From Nitrospirota bacterium (GTDB taxonomy: Bacteria; Nitrospirota; Thermodesulfovibrionia; Thermodesulfovibrionales; Magnetobacteriaceae): a stretch of DNA of 11,619 nucleotides. Position numbers and translations under genes: made by a program. This document shows positions 1 to 6,532 of the stretch, piece by piece (position 1 is the first letter of the stretch; every line of letters begins with the position of its first letter). The DNA is taken from contig JADFXZ010000046.1 in NCBI GenBank assembly GCA_015233265.1, positions 1 to 11,619 on the forward strand, written 5' to 3'. The notes below the pieces were generated by a model. The model made no database searches and had not been told where the DNA came from. It saw only the letters and a program-made list of their open reading frames with translations.

Positions 1-1
1 T

Positions 2-2230
2 TTCCTTGCCAATATGAGCCACGAGATACGAACTCCGATGAATGCCATTATTGGAATGACCTATCTGCTTTTGAAGACCACTCTGGATGAAAAACAGCTG
101 GACTATCTTTCAAAGGTGCAGTCGGCGGCAAAATCCCTATTAGGGATAATAAACGATATTCTGGATTTCTCGAAGATCGAGGCAGGAAGGCTTGAAATCG
201 AGCATATCCCATTTCACCTTGACGAGGTGCTGCACAATATATCTAATTTAATCACTATTAAGACTGACGAGAAGAACCTTGAGTTCTGTTTCTCTATCGC
301 TAAAAACGTACCCTTAGTGCTGATAGGAGACCCGCTGCGACTAGGGCAGGTATTGACAAACCTTGCAAACAACGCCGTTAAGTTTACTGATTATGGCGAG
401 ATAATCATACATATCGAGGCGCAAGATGTGGCAGATGACAATGTCTGTCTCCATTTTTCGGTACAGGACACGGGCATTGGGTTGACCCCTGAACAAATCG
501 GCAATCTGTTTCAGGCCTTTAGTCAGGCAGACACTTCGACAACACGGCAGTATGGGGGAACAGGGCTTGGGCTTAGTATATGCAAGCGGCTGGTTGAGAT
601 GATGGATGGCGGCATATGGGTGGAAAGTGTCCCGGGTGCTGGTTCGACATTTCACTTCACCGTGCGGCTGGCACGGCAAAACGCTGAGAGGCGGCGATTC
701 CGCCTGCCCAAGGACGAGTACGTGGGGCTGAACGTGCTGCTTGCCGATGACAACCCAGCCTCGCGCGATATTTTAAAAGACACGCTTGAGTCGTTTTCAT
801 TCAAGGTCACACCGGTTGCCTCCGGCAAAGAGGCGTTGGCCGAGTTGACACGGGCAACTGACAATTCCTTCGATCTGGTCTTTGTGGATTGGAAAATGCC
901 CGGTATGGACGGCATAGAGACAATTGAAGCGATTAACAAGCTCCTTCCACAGAGTAAAATCCCAAAGATTATAATGGTAACCGCCTATGGCAGGGAGGAG
1001 GTTATTAATGCCGCCAAAGGCGTACCCATGGACTCGTTTCTTATTAAACCCGTAAGCCTGTCCGTTATGTATGATACGATTTTATCTGTCTTTGGTGAAG
1101 AGGTGGCACGGGTGAGATTTACAACACCCGCGGCTGATACGGAGGTTGAGGGCCTGAAACGCATCTCCGGGGCGCGCATCCTCCTGGTTGAGGACAACGA
1201 TATAAACCGCCAGGTGGCGACTGAACTTTTAAAGGCAAAGGGCTTTCAGATACACACAGCCGTCAATGGAATAGAGGCGGTGGCTGCCGTTTTGAAGCAG
1301 CCATATGACGCCGTGCTGATGGATGTTCAGATGCCGGATATGGACGGCTTTGAGGCAACTGCCGCAATTCGTGCCAAATTGGAATTCAAAGATCTGCCCA
1401 TTATTGCCATGACGGCAAATGTCCTCTCCGGAGACAGCGACAAATGTATCGCAGCCGGAATGAACGACCATGTGGGGAAACCCTTTGAGCCTGCCACGCT
1501 CTATAATGCGCTTGTTCGCTGGATAAAACCTCGTGAGTCTTCAGAGATGACCCGGCAACCGAAAACGCCTCCTGTCACTCTGCCAGCCTTTCAAACCACA
1601 GAACTACCAACTGGTTTTCACAAGATTGACACACAAGCGGGATTGAGGAGGACTGCCGGCAATGCCGCCCTCTACGTAAAAATGCTCAACGAGTTTAGGG
1701 AAAAATATAAGGATTTTATGGCAGTGCTGAAAGATGGATTATCGGCTGGAAGCCCTGACCTCTACAGGCTGGTTCATACTATGTCTGGAGTTGCTGGCAC
1801 CATTGGGGCTGGAGAGATGCACAGGGCATCTCAGGCGCTTGAGCAGGCACTCAAGGGCGAAAGCGCTGCCAAGTCACCGGAGTTAGAGCCGCTGACAGAC
1901 GCGTTTCAGCTGAGGCTTACCGAAGTGTTAGAGGAACTCTCAAGGCTTCACGCCGATGAACCGGCATCTGCCGAAGTTGATATTGAATCTGTGGTATCAG
2001 ACATTCATGTTGACCAGACACTGATAGACCAGCTGCGCAGATTGCTTATGAAGCTTGAAAACGGCGACGCGGACTCAGCACTCGAACTGGACAAATTAAA
2101 GGGGATGCTTGCTGATGTGCCGGAAATCGCAGACCTTGCCGTAGTCAAACGCCAAATAGACGACTACGACTATGACAAGGCCACAGAGACACTTGTAAGA
2201 TTTGCCAAGGCATTAAAGATTAAATTATAG
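2..2230 (+). CDS. Hybrid sensor histidine kinase, 3' part (HisKA-HATPase-REC-REC-Hpt)
   Basis: This is the C-terminal part of a multi-step phosphorelay kinase. The reading frame is open to the window edge and begins inside the H-box (FLANMSHEIRTP), so the true start and the sensor region lie outside; the ATG at 14 is not the start. Counting that Met as residue 1, the phosphorylated His is H3, the ATPase N-box is near N116-N120, the G1 box DTGIG is 152-156 and the G2 box GGTGLGL is 181-187. The first receiver spans about 240-360 (acidic D245/D246, acceptor D292, T323, K345). The second spans about 388-505 (E393/D394, acceptor D437, T467, K489). An Hpt domain covers about 545-620 with H588. A helical tail follows to 738. 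All catalytic residues of both receivers are intact. In the Hpt motif the usual HxxKG lysine is serine (HTMSG). No output domain or adjacent response regulator is visible, so the target is unknown. Confidence 0.95.
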   Translation, partial: FLANMSHEIRTPMNAIIGMTYLLLKTTLDEKQLDYLSKVQSAAKSLLGIINDILDFSKIEAGRLEIEHIPFHLDEVLHNISNLITIKTDEKNLEFCFSIAKNVPLVLIGDPLRLGQVLTNLANNAVKFTDYGEIIIHIEAQDVADDNVCLHFSVQDTGIGLTPEQIGNLFQAFSQADTSTTRQYGGTGLGLSICKRLVEMMDGGIWVESVPGAGSTFHFTVRLARQNAERRRFRLPKDEYVGLNVLLADDNPASRDILKDTLESFSFKVTPVASGKEALAELTRATDNSFDLVFVDWKMPGMDGIETIEAINKLLPQSKIPKIIMVTAYGREEVINAAKGVPMDSFLIKPVSLSVMYDTILSVFGEEVARVRFTTPAADTEVEGLKRISGARILLVEDNDINRQVATELLKAKGFQIHTAVNGIEAVAAVLKQPYDAVLMDVQMPDMDGFEATAAIRAKLEFKDLPIIAMTANVLSGDSDKCIAAGMNDHVGKPFEPATLYNALVRWIKPRESSEMTRQPKTPPVTLPAFQTTELPTGFHKIDTQAGLRRTAGNAALYVKMLNEFREKYKDFMAVLKDGLSAGSPDLYRLVHTMSGVAGTIGAGEMHRASQALEQALKGESAAKSPELEPLTDAFQLRLTEVLEELSRLHADEPASAEVDIESVVSDIHVDQTLIDQLRRLLMKLENGDADSALELDKLKGMLADVPEIADLAVVKRQIDDYDYDKATETLVRFAKALKIKL

Positions 2231-2400
2231 GGCAGTGACATTGCTAGATTCACCCCGATTCTTATAAGTAGAGCAGGCTTGAACATCTGATGTGAATTAT
2301 AGATAAAGCAACAGCTCAGAGCAGTGCTGGTGATTAGTCGGCGGGAGATTTTTGCTGCACTGTCAGACCTTATAGTGGTCATTACAATTTAGGAAACGTC

Positions 2401-2446
2401 AGGGAAAACAATGAAAACAGGGGTCAGCGGCTATGTTTTCATTTCC
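2401..2446 (-). terminator. Possible terminator hairpin after the xth operon
   Basis: A perfect 9-base inverted repeat, ATGAAAACA at 2411-2419 and TGTTTTCAT at 2434-2442, lies 32 bases beyond the exonuclease III stop. It can be extended by GGAA/TTCC after a bulge. Read on the minus strand, TGTTTTCCC follows the stem, a weak U-rich tail. The stem is AT-rich and the loop is 14 bases, so this is a modest candidate. The rest of the convergent spacer 2231-2473 shows no gene and no obvious terminator for the kinase. Confidence 0.35.
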
Positions 2447-2473
2447 TTAAAGTTCTCCATAACGATAATCTGC

Positions 2474-3262
2474 CTACAGCGCTGCCTGCACAATCAGTGG
2501 AGCGTGGTCAGAGGGTGTGGGGGTCTTCTTCCTTCGCGGCCAGAGGTCAACGACGATGTCGCTCGTTACACCCTTGGCCTGTTGGGTTGCCAGTGCGTAG
2601 TCTATCCTCATGCCCTGGTCTTTCCATATGGCAGCCCCATATGCCCACCATGTGTACTGGCTTTTATCAGGGTAGATGTGGCTGAATATATCCGTAAATC
2701 CTAATTCGATGACACCCTCAAAGGCGCGGCGCTCTTCGGGCATTGTCGCTACGGTATCTTTCAGGTAAACGGGGTCATAGACGTCAGAGTCATAGCGCGC
2801 CACGTTGAAATCCCCGACTATAAAGGCCGTATCGTTGACTATCGTGCTGAGATATGACTGAAATCTCTCATACCACTGTAATTTATAATCATACTTCTCA
2901 GAGCCTCTCTCACCGCCATGAGGCGCGTATACGTTTACCAGGGTTATGCCGTCTGCCGCCCCACCAAGGCGCACTTGCATGATGCGTCTTTGTTTGTCCC
3001 ATTCGGGGTCTGCACCAAAACCCTTGATGACTGAGGCCACCGGCAGACGTGAGCATATCGCAACCCCATTGAAGCCCTTCTGTCCGTAGAGTTCACAGTG
3101 GTAGCCAAGTTCGTGAAATTCACTAATGGGAAACCCCTCATCAACTGTCTTGAGTTCCTGAAGGCAAAGGACATCTATATCGTCGCCCCGATGTTTGAGC
3201 CAATCAAGCAACAGCCCCAATCTTGCCCTGATAGAGTTAACATTAAAGCTGCAAATCTTCAA
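2474..3262 (-). CDS. xth: Exodeoxyribonuclease III (AP endonuclease)
   Basis: A 262-residue protein of the ExoIII branch of the endonuclease/exonuclease/phosphatase fold, about the family's usual length. Such enzymes cut DNA 5' of abasic sites and have 3'-5' exonuclease and 3'-phosphatase activity in base excision repair. Visible active-site motifs are N7 (SFNVNS), the metal ligand E36 (LQELK), Y112 (VYAPHG), D151/N153 (GDFN) and D252/H253 (SDHAP). WWAYG (205-209) and RIDY (219-222), typical of bacterial ExoIII, are also present. The start is a TTG codon at 3262-3260. It is supported by an AGAGGAG Shine-Dalgarno sequence seven bases upstream and by the family N-terminus (MKICSFNVNS). It is the last gene of a probable three-gene operon, 27 bases after the UDP-sugar dehydrogenase. 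Function is secure from motifs; the biological link to the two upstream metabolic genes is not obvious. Confidence 0.95.
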   Translation of the reverse strand: MKICSFNVNSIRARLGLLLDWLKHRGDDIDVLCLQELKTVDEGFPISEFHELGYHCELYGQKGFNGVAICSRLPVASVIKGFGADPEWDKQRRIMQVRLGGAADGITLVNVYAPHGGERGSEKYDYKLQWYERFQSYLSTIVNDTAFIVGDFNVARYDSDVYDPVYLKDTVATMPEERRAFEGVIELGFTDIFSHIYPDKSQYTWWAYGAAIWKDQGMRIDYALATQQAKGVTSDIVVDLWPRRKKTPTPSDHAPLIVQAAL

Positions 3263-3269
3263 CGAGGGA

Positions 3270-3276
3270 CTCCTCT
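3270..3276 (-). promoter_or_regulatory. Ribosome binding site deciding the TTG start of xth
   Basis: Minus-strand AGAGGAG stands seven bases before a TTG codon. No ATG lies in frame near the conserved N-terminus, so this site decides in favour of the rare start codon. Confidence 0.7.
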
Positions 3277-3289
3277 GCGATAAGATACA

Positions 3290-4477
3290 TTAAAATAACC
3301 CGCCGTTTCCAAAGAAATTCCATACGTCAACCATTACCTTGTCTTTAGGGATTATTAAGTCGGCGTATTGCCTGTGCGGTGTGCCCAGGACAATTATATC
3401 TGAGTCGGCAACGAGTGTCTCAGCGGCGACAAAGCGGGGTTCGTTAATGTAAACATCCGAGCACAGCACCTGTTTCGCCTCGATTTCCATAATTTTTTTC
3501 AGCTTGTATGAAAGCGACTCCCGCTTGTCGTCGTTATTTGCCTTGAAGGCCATACCAAGAATGCCGACTGTTTTGTCCTTCAGCGGATAGCGGTCTTTCA
3601 GCGTGGCGACTATGAAATTCGGCAGCCCCTCGTTTATCAGCATGGCGGCATGGCCAAGGAAAAAACTGTTATTGCTAAACGCGGCAAGCTGCATCGTGTC
3701 CTTGAAAAGGCATGGACCGGCGGCAAATCCCGCCGATGGAAAAGATGCTGCACGCGGGTATTTGTACGTAATGGCGTCGTATATTTTATAAAAGTCAAGT
3801 TTGTGCTGTGCGGCAATTTCGTAAAACTGGTTGGAAATGGAAAATTGGATATACCGCCATACGTTTGTAAATAGCTTAGCCAGTTCCGCCTCTATTGGGC
3901 TTAGATATATTATGTCATCTGTAAGCACCTCAAACAGCCGGGCGGCCTCCACCTCGGAGTCTCTGTCGAAAGATGCCACAATCTGCGGCAGCGCACGAAG
4001 TTCGACAACGGCCTTTCCCTCTGCGATTCTCTCGGGGCAAAACGAGACCCTGACATTTTTCCCCTTTGCGGCAAGGTATTCCTTTATCTTTTCTGTGGTG
4101 CCGGGAAACACCGTACTGCGTAAAATGATGTGCTGACCGTCTCTAAGGCAGCCAGTGAGGTCGTCAAAGAACTGTTTAAATATGGTAAATTGGGGATTCA
4201 GGTGCTCATCTACCGGTGTGCCTATGACAATAATAACATAGCGGCTTTCGGTTATCACCCCCCTGTCATTCGACACAAAGAGGTTTTTATTAATGACTTC
4301 ACTGAGGATTTCCTCTGCCCCTGTCTCTAAAAAAGGCATTTTTCCCTTTGATACCGTATCGATTGCCTTCGTATTTATATCATAGAGGACAAGCTTCAAT
4401 CCGGCATGGGCAAGCATAATACCCAGAGGCAGCCCCACATGGCCTAATCCACCGACAACACACACATCATATCCCAT
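3290..4477 (-). CDS. Nucleotide-sugar (UDP-sugar) dehydrogenase, UDP-glucose/UDP-HexNAc family
   Basis: A 395-residue NAD-dependent enzyme that oxidises the C6 alcohol of a UDP-sugar to a uronate in two steps, for envelope or capsule polysaccharide precursors. The N-terminal Rossmann domain has the dinucleotide motif GGLGHVGLPLG (9-19), with D33 likely binding the NAD ribose and the GTPVDE loop at 86-91. The middle domain carries STVFPGT (121-127), CPERIAEGK (147-155), the conserved lysine K201 (EAELAKLFTN) and the catalytic cysteine C256 in GPCLFKD. The C-terminal UDP-binding domain has GMAFKANNDDKRES (308-321) and LGTPHRQY (364-371). The CPERIAEGK segment resembles UDP-N-acetylmannosamine/UDP-GlcNAc dehydrogenases (WecC/WbpA type) more than UDP-glucose dehydrogenases, but sequence alone does not fix the substrate. 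The ATG has GGAG ten bases upstream. It sits 34 bases after glcD and 27 before xth. No glycosyltransferase or epimerase is nearby, which is unusual for this family. Confidence 0.88.
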   Translation of the reverse strand: MGYDVCVVGGLGHVGLPLGIMLAHAGLKLVLYDINTKAIDTVSKGKMPFLETGAEEILSEVINKNLFVSNDRGVITESRYVIIVIGTPVDEHLNPQFTIFKQFFDDLTGCLRDGQHIILRSTVFPGTTEKIKEYLAAKGKNVRVSFCPERIAEGKAVVELRALPQIVASFDRDSEVEAARLFEVLTDDIIYLSPIEAELAKLFTNVWRYIQFSISNQFYEIAAQHKLDFYKIYDAITYKYPRAASFPSAGFAAGPCLFKDTMQLAAFSNNSFFLGHAAMLINEGLPNFIVATLKDRYPLKDKTVGILGMAFKANNDDKRESLSYKLKKIMEIEAKQVLCSDVYINEPRFVAAETLVADSDIIVLGTPHRQYADLIIPKDKVMVDVWNFFGNGGLF

Positions 4478-4511
4478 CTTTTGTCATCTCCTTAACTTGA
4501 AATATATGCCA

Positions 4512-5888
4512 TTAACGGACATCTACCCCTGCCGGAGGAAATATCTTGCCCGGATTAAGAATGTTTTTCGTGTCAAATAGTCTCTTCACACCGCGCATTA
4601 TTTCGAGATTAACCGAATCCAGCTCCATATCGATGTACTTAGACTTAGTCAGGCCGATTCCGTGTTCACCACTGATAGAGCCGCCAAGCTCAAGTGTGAG
4701 CTTAAAGGTCTTGCGAACGAGTTTCTCAGCCTCTTCATAGCTTTGTTTGTCGCTTTTGTCAGTCATGATATTTACGTGGATATTGCCGTCACCGGCGTGA
4801 CCGAAACATGCGATAGGCACACCAGAGCTCTCTGATAGGCTCTGCAAACCCGCTAATAGCTCCGGCACCTTTGTCACGGGTACAACTACGTCCTCGTTTA
4901 TCTTTGTCGGACTTATCTTATACAGCGCCGGCGATACTGACCTTCTTGCCTCCCAGAGAAGTTCCCTCGATGCGGCCTCCTCGGCAATCTTTACCTTCCC
5001 CTGAAAGCCGCTGCAGATGTTGCCTGCCTTGTCAACATCGGCGGCTATTGCCTTAGCGTTACCGTCAATCTCTATTAACAGCATGGCATCGATGTCTTCC
5101 GGAAACCCAACATTCTTGTACTTGTTGACGGCGGAAAGGGTCATCCTGTCCATCAGCTCCATAGTTCGCGGGATTATACCGTCGCCGATTATGCGCGCAA
5201 CAGACTTACCGGCGTGTTCAAGGCTGCTGAAGGCGGCAAGCAGCGTTATCACATTGTCTGGTACCGGTATGACCTTCAGTCTAACCTTTGTTATTACGGC
5301 AAGCGTACCCTCGGAGCCAACCAGAAGGCGCGTCAGATCATAGCCAACGACGCTTTTTTTTGTCTGTACACCGGTGCGAATCACCCTGCCATCGGGCAGG
5401 ACTGCTTCAAGCTGCATGACGTAGTCTCTGGTAACGCCGTATTTCAGTGCCCTGGGGCCGCCGGCGTTCTCAGCCACATTGCCGCCAATGGTGCAGATGT
5501 TGAGGCTTGCCGGATCAGGGGGATAGAAATATCCCTGGTCTTTAAGGGCGCGCTGCAGGTCTGCGTTTATGACGCCAGGCTCGACTACGACATTTAAGTT
5601 GCGCGTGTCTACTTCGATTATCCTGTTCATCTTTTCAAAACTCATGATAATCGAATCAGCAGAAGGCACAGCCCCCCCGGTGAGGCCGGTTCCAGCGCCC
5701 CGTGGGATTATCTTAATGTCGTTTTGATAGGCGAATTGCATGAGCTTACATATCTGTGCCGTGTTTGTGGGCCAAACTACGGCAGATGGAGACATATCTA
5801 TGCCTGAGGCGTCGTAGCCATAACACAGCAGGTCTTCCTTGTCCATAGAATATGTGCCGTCTGCCAGTACATTCACTAAACTTTTCAT
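4512..5888 (-). CDS. glcD: FAD-linked glycolate/D-lactate dehydrogenase, GlcD family
   Basis: A 458-residue flavoprotein of the VAO/PCMH fold that oxidises 2-hydroxyacids such as glycolate or D-lactate to the 2-oxoacid. The FAD-binding half (about 35-175) contains PRGAGTGLTGGAVP (62-75), EPGV (103-106) and GGNVAENAGGPRALKYGVT (135-153). The FAD-oxidase C half carries the substrate/metal ligands H364 and H371 (GHAGDGNIH) and E408/H409 (SGEHGIG). It ends in the usual NPGKIF motif. Length is typical for GlcD or FAD-linked D-lactate dehydrogenase. The Fe-S subunit (GlcF) and accessory flavoprotein (GlcE) of the classical glycolate oxidase complex are not in this window, and no CCG Fe-S domain is fused. 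The electron acceptor and exact substrate are therefore open. It is first in the glcD-dehydrogenase-xth operon. The ATG at 5888 is preceded by a purine-rich AAGGGCGGTGGC stretch. Confidence 0.9.
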   Translation of the reverse strand: MKSLVNVLADGTYSMDKEDLLCYGYDASGIDMSPSAVVWPTNTAQICKLMQFAYQNDIKIIPRGAGTGLTGGAVPSADSIIMSFEKMNRIIEVDTRNLNVVVEPGVINADLQRALKDQGYFYPPDPASLNICTIGGNVAENAGGPRALKYGVTRDYVMQLEAVLPDGRVIRTGVQTKKSVVGYDLTRLLVGSEGTLAVITKVRLKVIPVPDNVITLLAAFSSLEHAGKSVARIIGDGIIPRTMELMDRMTLSAVNKYKNVGFPEDIDAMLLIEIDGNAKAIAADVDKAGNICSGFQGKVKIAEEAASRELLWEARRSVSPALYKISPTKINEDVVVPVTKVPELLAGLQSLSESSGVPIACFGHAGDGNIHVNIMTDKSDKQSYEEAEKLVRKTFKLTLELGGSISGEHGIGLTKSKYIDMELDSVNLEIMRGVKRLFDTKNILNPGKIFPPAGVDVR

Positions 5889-5937
5889 GCCACCGCCCTT
5901 GTGCCTGACTTATATCCTGATTACTATTGTCCTGATT

Positions 5938-5967
5938 ATTATATATGATACAGGAGATCTTGTGCAA
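5938..5967 (-). promoter_or_regulatory. Candidate sigma70 promoter of the glcD operon
   Basis: On the minus strand a perfect -10 TATAAT (5943-5938) follows a weak -35 TTGCAC (5967-5962) with 18 bases between them. It would start transcription about 40-45 bases before the glcD ATG. A perfect 14-base palindrome, TTGCCCTAGGGCAA (5977-5990), sits just upstream and could be an operator, but it also overlaps the edge of a repeat copy. Confidence 0.5.
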
Positions 5968-5983
5968 CCCGCCGAATTGCCCT

Positions 5984-6243
5984 AGGGCAAACGTATTTGA
6001 AATTACGGGCAGAAATTGCTTATTCCTTTGCCCTGACCGATGTTTTCCTTGATTGCTGCTGCTTCGTAGGAATGACAAAAAAAAGATGATGGAATGACAG
6101 AAAAGGGCAATGGCAATGAGATTGTCAGGTATTAAATTGTTCAGTTATATCTGTCTTTTCCTTGTTCTTAATCCTGTCATTCCTGCGGAAGCAGCAATAC
6201 AGAGGACGAAATCAGTATTGACAATTTCTAATGCGTTTGCCCT
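5984..6243. repeat. Two degenerate dispersed-repeat copies in inverted orientation
   Basis: The arm at 5984-6077 and the reverse complement of 6175-6243 match at both ends. The outer 21 bases (5984-6004 against 6223-6243) agree at 19 positions. The inner ends share AGGAATGACA (6068-6077) and TGTCATTCCT (6175-6184), with GCTTC and ATTGCTGCT matches beside them. The middles differ in length and sequence. A further GGAATGACA lies at 6091-6099. The TGTCATTCCTGCGnAAGC end resembles short palindromic elements scattered in many environmental bacterial genomes. I read it as two decayed copies flanking about 97 bases, in the gap between glcD and nifJ; an ORF starting at 6110 across this region looks spurious. 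Confidence 0.65.
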
Positions 6244-6435
6244 GCGAATGGACTTTTATCAAATGTCTACGAGGAGCTTTCAGCATGGGAACGCCGCTAT
6301 GATGATATTTTAGATGATGGGATGGCTGCCAATCCTGATGCTCCGATTCAGCCACATAAAAAACACAAACGATCAAAAATGACGAAGCCGCAAAACCTGC
6401 TGGCTCGTCTTCAAACATATAAACTGATGATATGA
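6244..6435 (+). pseudogene. Fragment of an IS66-family transposase
   Basis: The plus-strand frame ending in TGA at 6433-6435 translates to a peptide containing YEELSAWERRYDDILDDG, then AANP, a basic linker (HKKHKRSKMTK) and QNLLARLQTYK. This order matches the region of IS66 transposases just before the catalytic glutamate segment (E-RYD-IL-GLAANP, basic linker, NLL-RL). The frame is open only from 6232, has no credible start, and stops where an intact transposase would continue with the DDE-domain end. It is therefore an orphan internal fragment of about 63 codons. It begins where the inverted repeat copy ends. No terminal inverted repeats or other transposase parts are visible. Recognition is from remembered family sequence, not a search. 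Confidence 0.7.
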
Positions 6436-6476
6436 GTGTTACTGAACAACCTTATATCCAGAATCTCATTAATTGT

Positions 6477-6506
6477 GGGACACAGCCCCCTCAGGGCCTG
6501 TGTCCC
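6477..6506 (-). terminator. Strong hairpin downstream of nifJ, probable terminator
   Basis: GGGACACAG (6477-6485) pairs perfectly with CTGTGTCCC (6498-6506). Inside are a C-C mismatch, three more G-C pairs and a four-base loop. It starts 26 bases beyond the nifJ stop. Neither strand has a run of U after the stem, so it may act with Rho or as an mRNA 3'-end stabiliser rather than as a classical intrinsic terminator. Confidence 0.6.
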
Positions 6507-6532
6507 CAAATAATAGTCAATCAATGCTTATA

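Noticed and set aside
2411..2704. Plus-strand 97-codon open frame
   Set aside because: It lies mostly antisense to the end of xth, has no ribosome site, and its first codons form one arm of the candidate terminator hairpin.
5746..6078. Minus-strand 110-codon frame upstream of glcD
   Set aside because: It overlaps the start of glcD in another frame, crosses the candidate promoter and repeat copy, and its product looks like no family.
6110..6313. Small secreted protein (hydrophobic start, then NPVIPAEAAIQ)
   Set aside because: The signal-peptide look comes from a chance hydrophobic stretch; NPVIPAEA is a translation of the dispersed TGTCATTCCTGCGG repeat, and the frame then runs out of register with the IS66 fragment.
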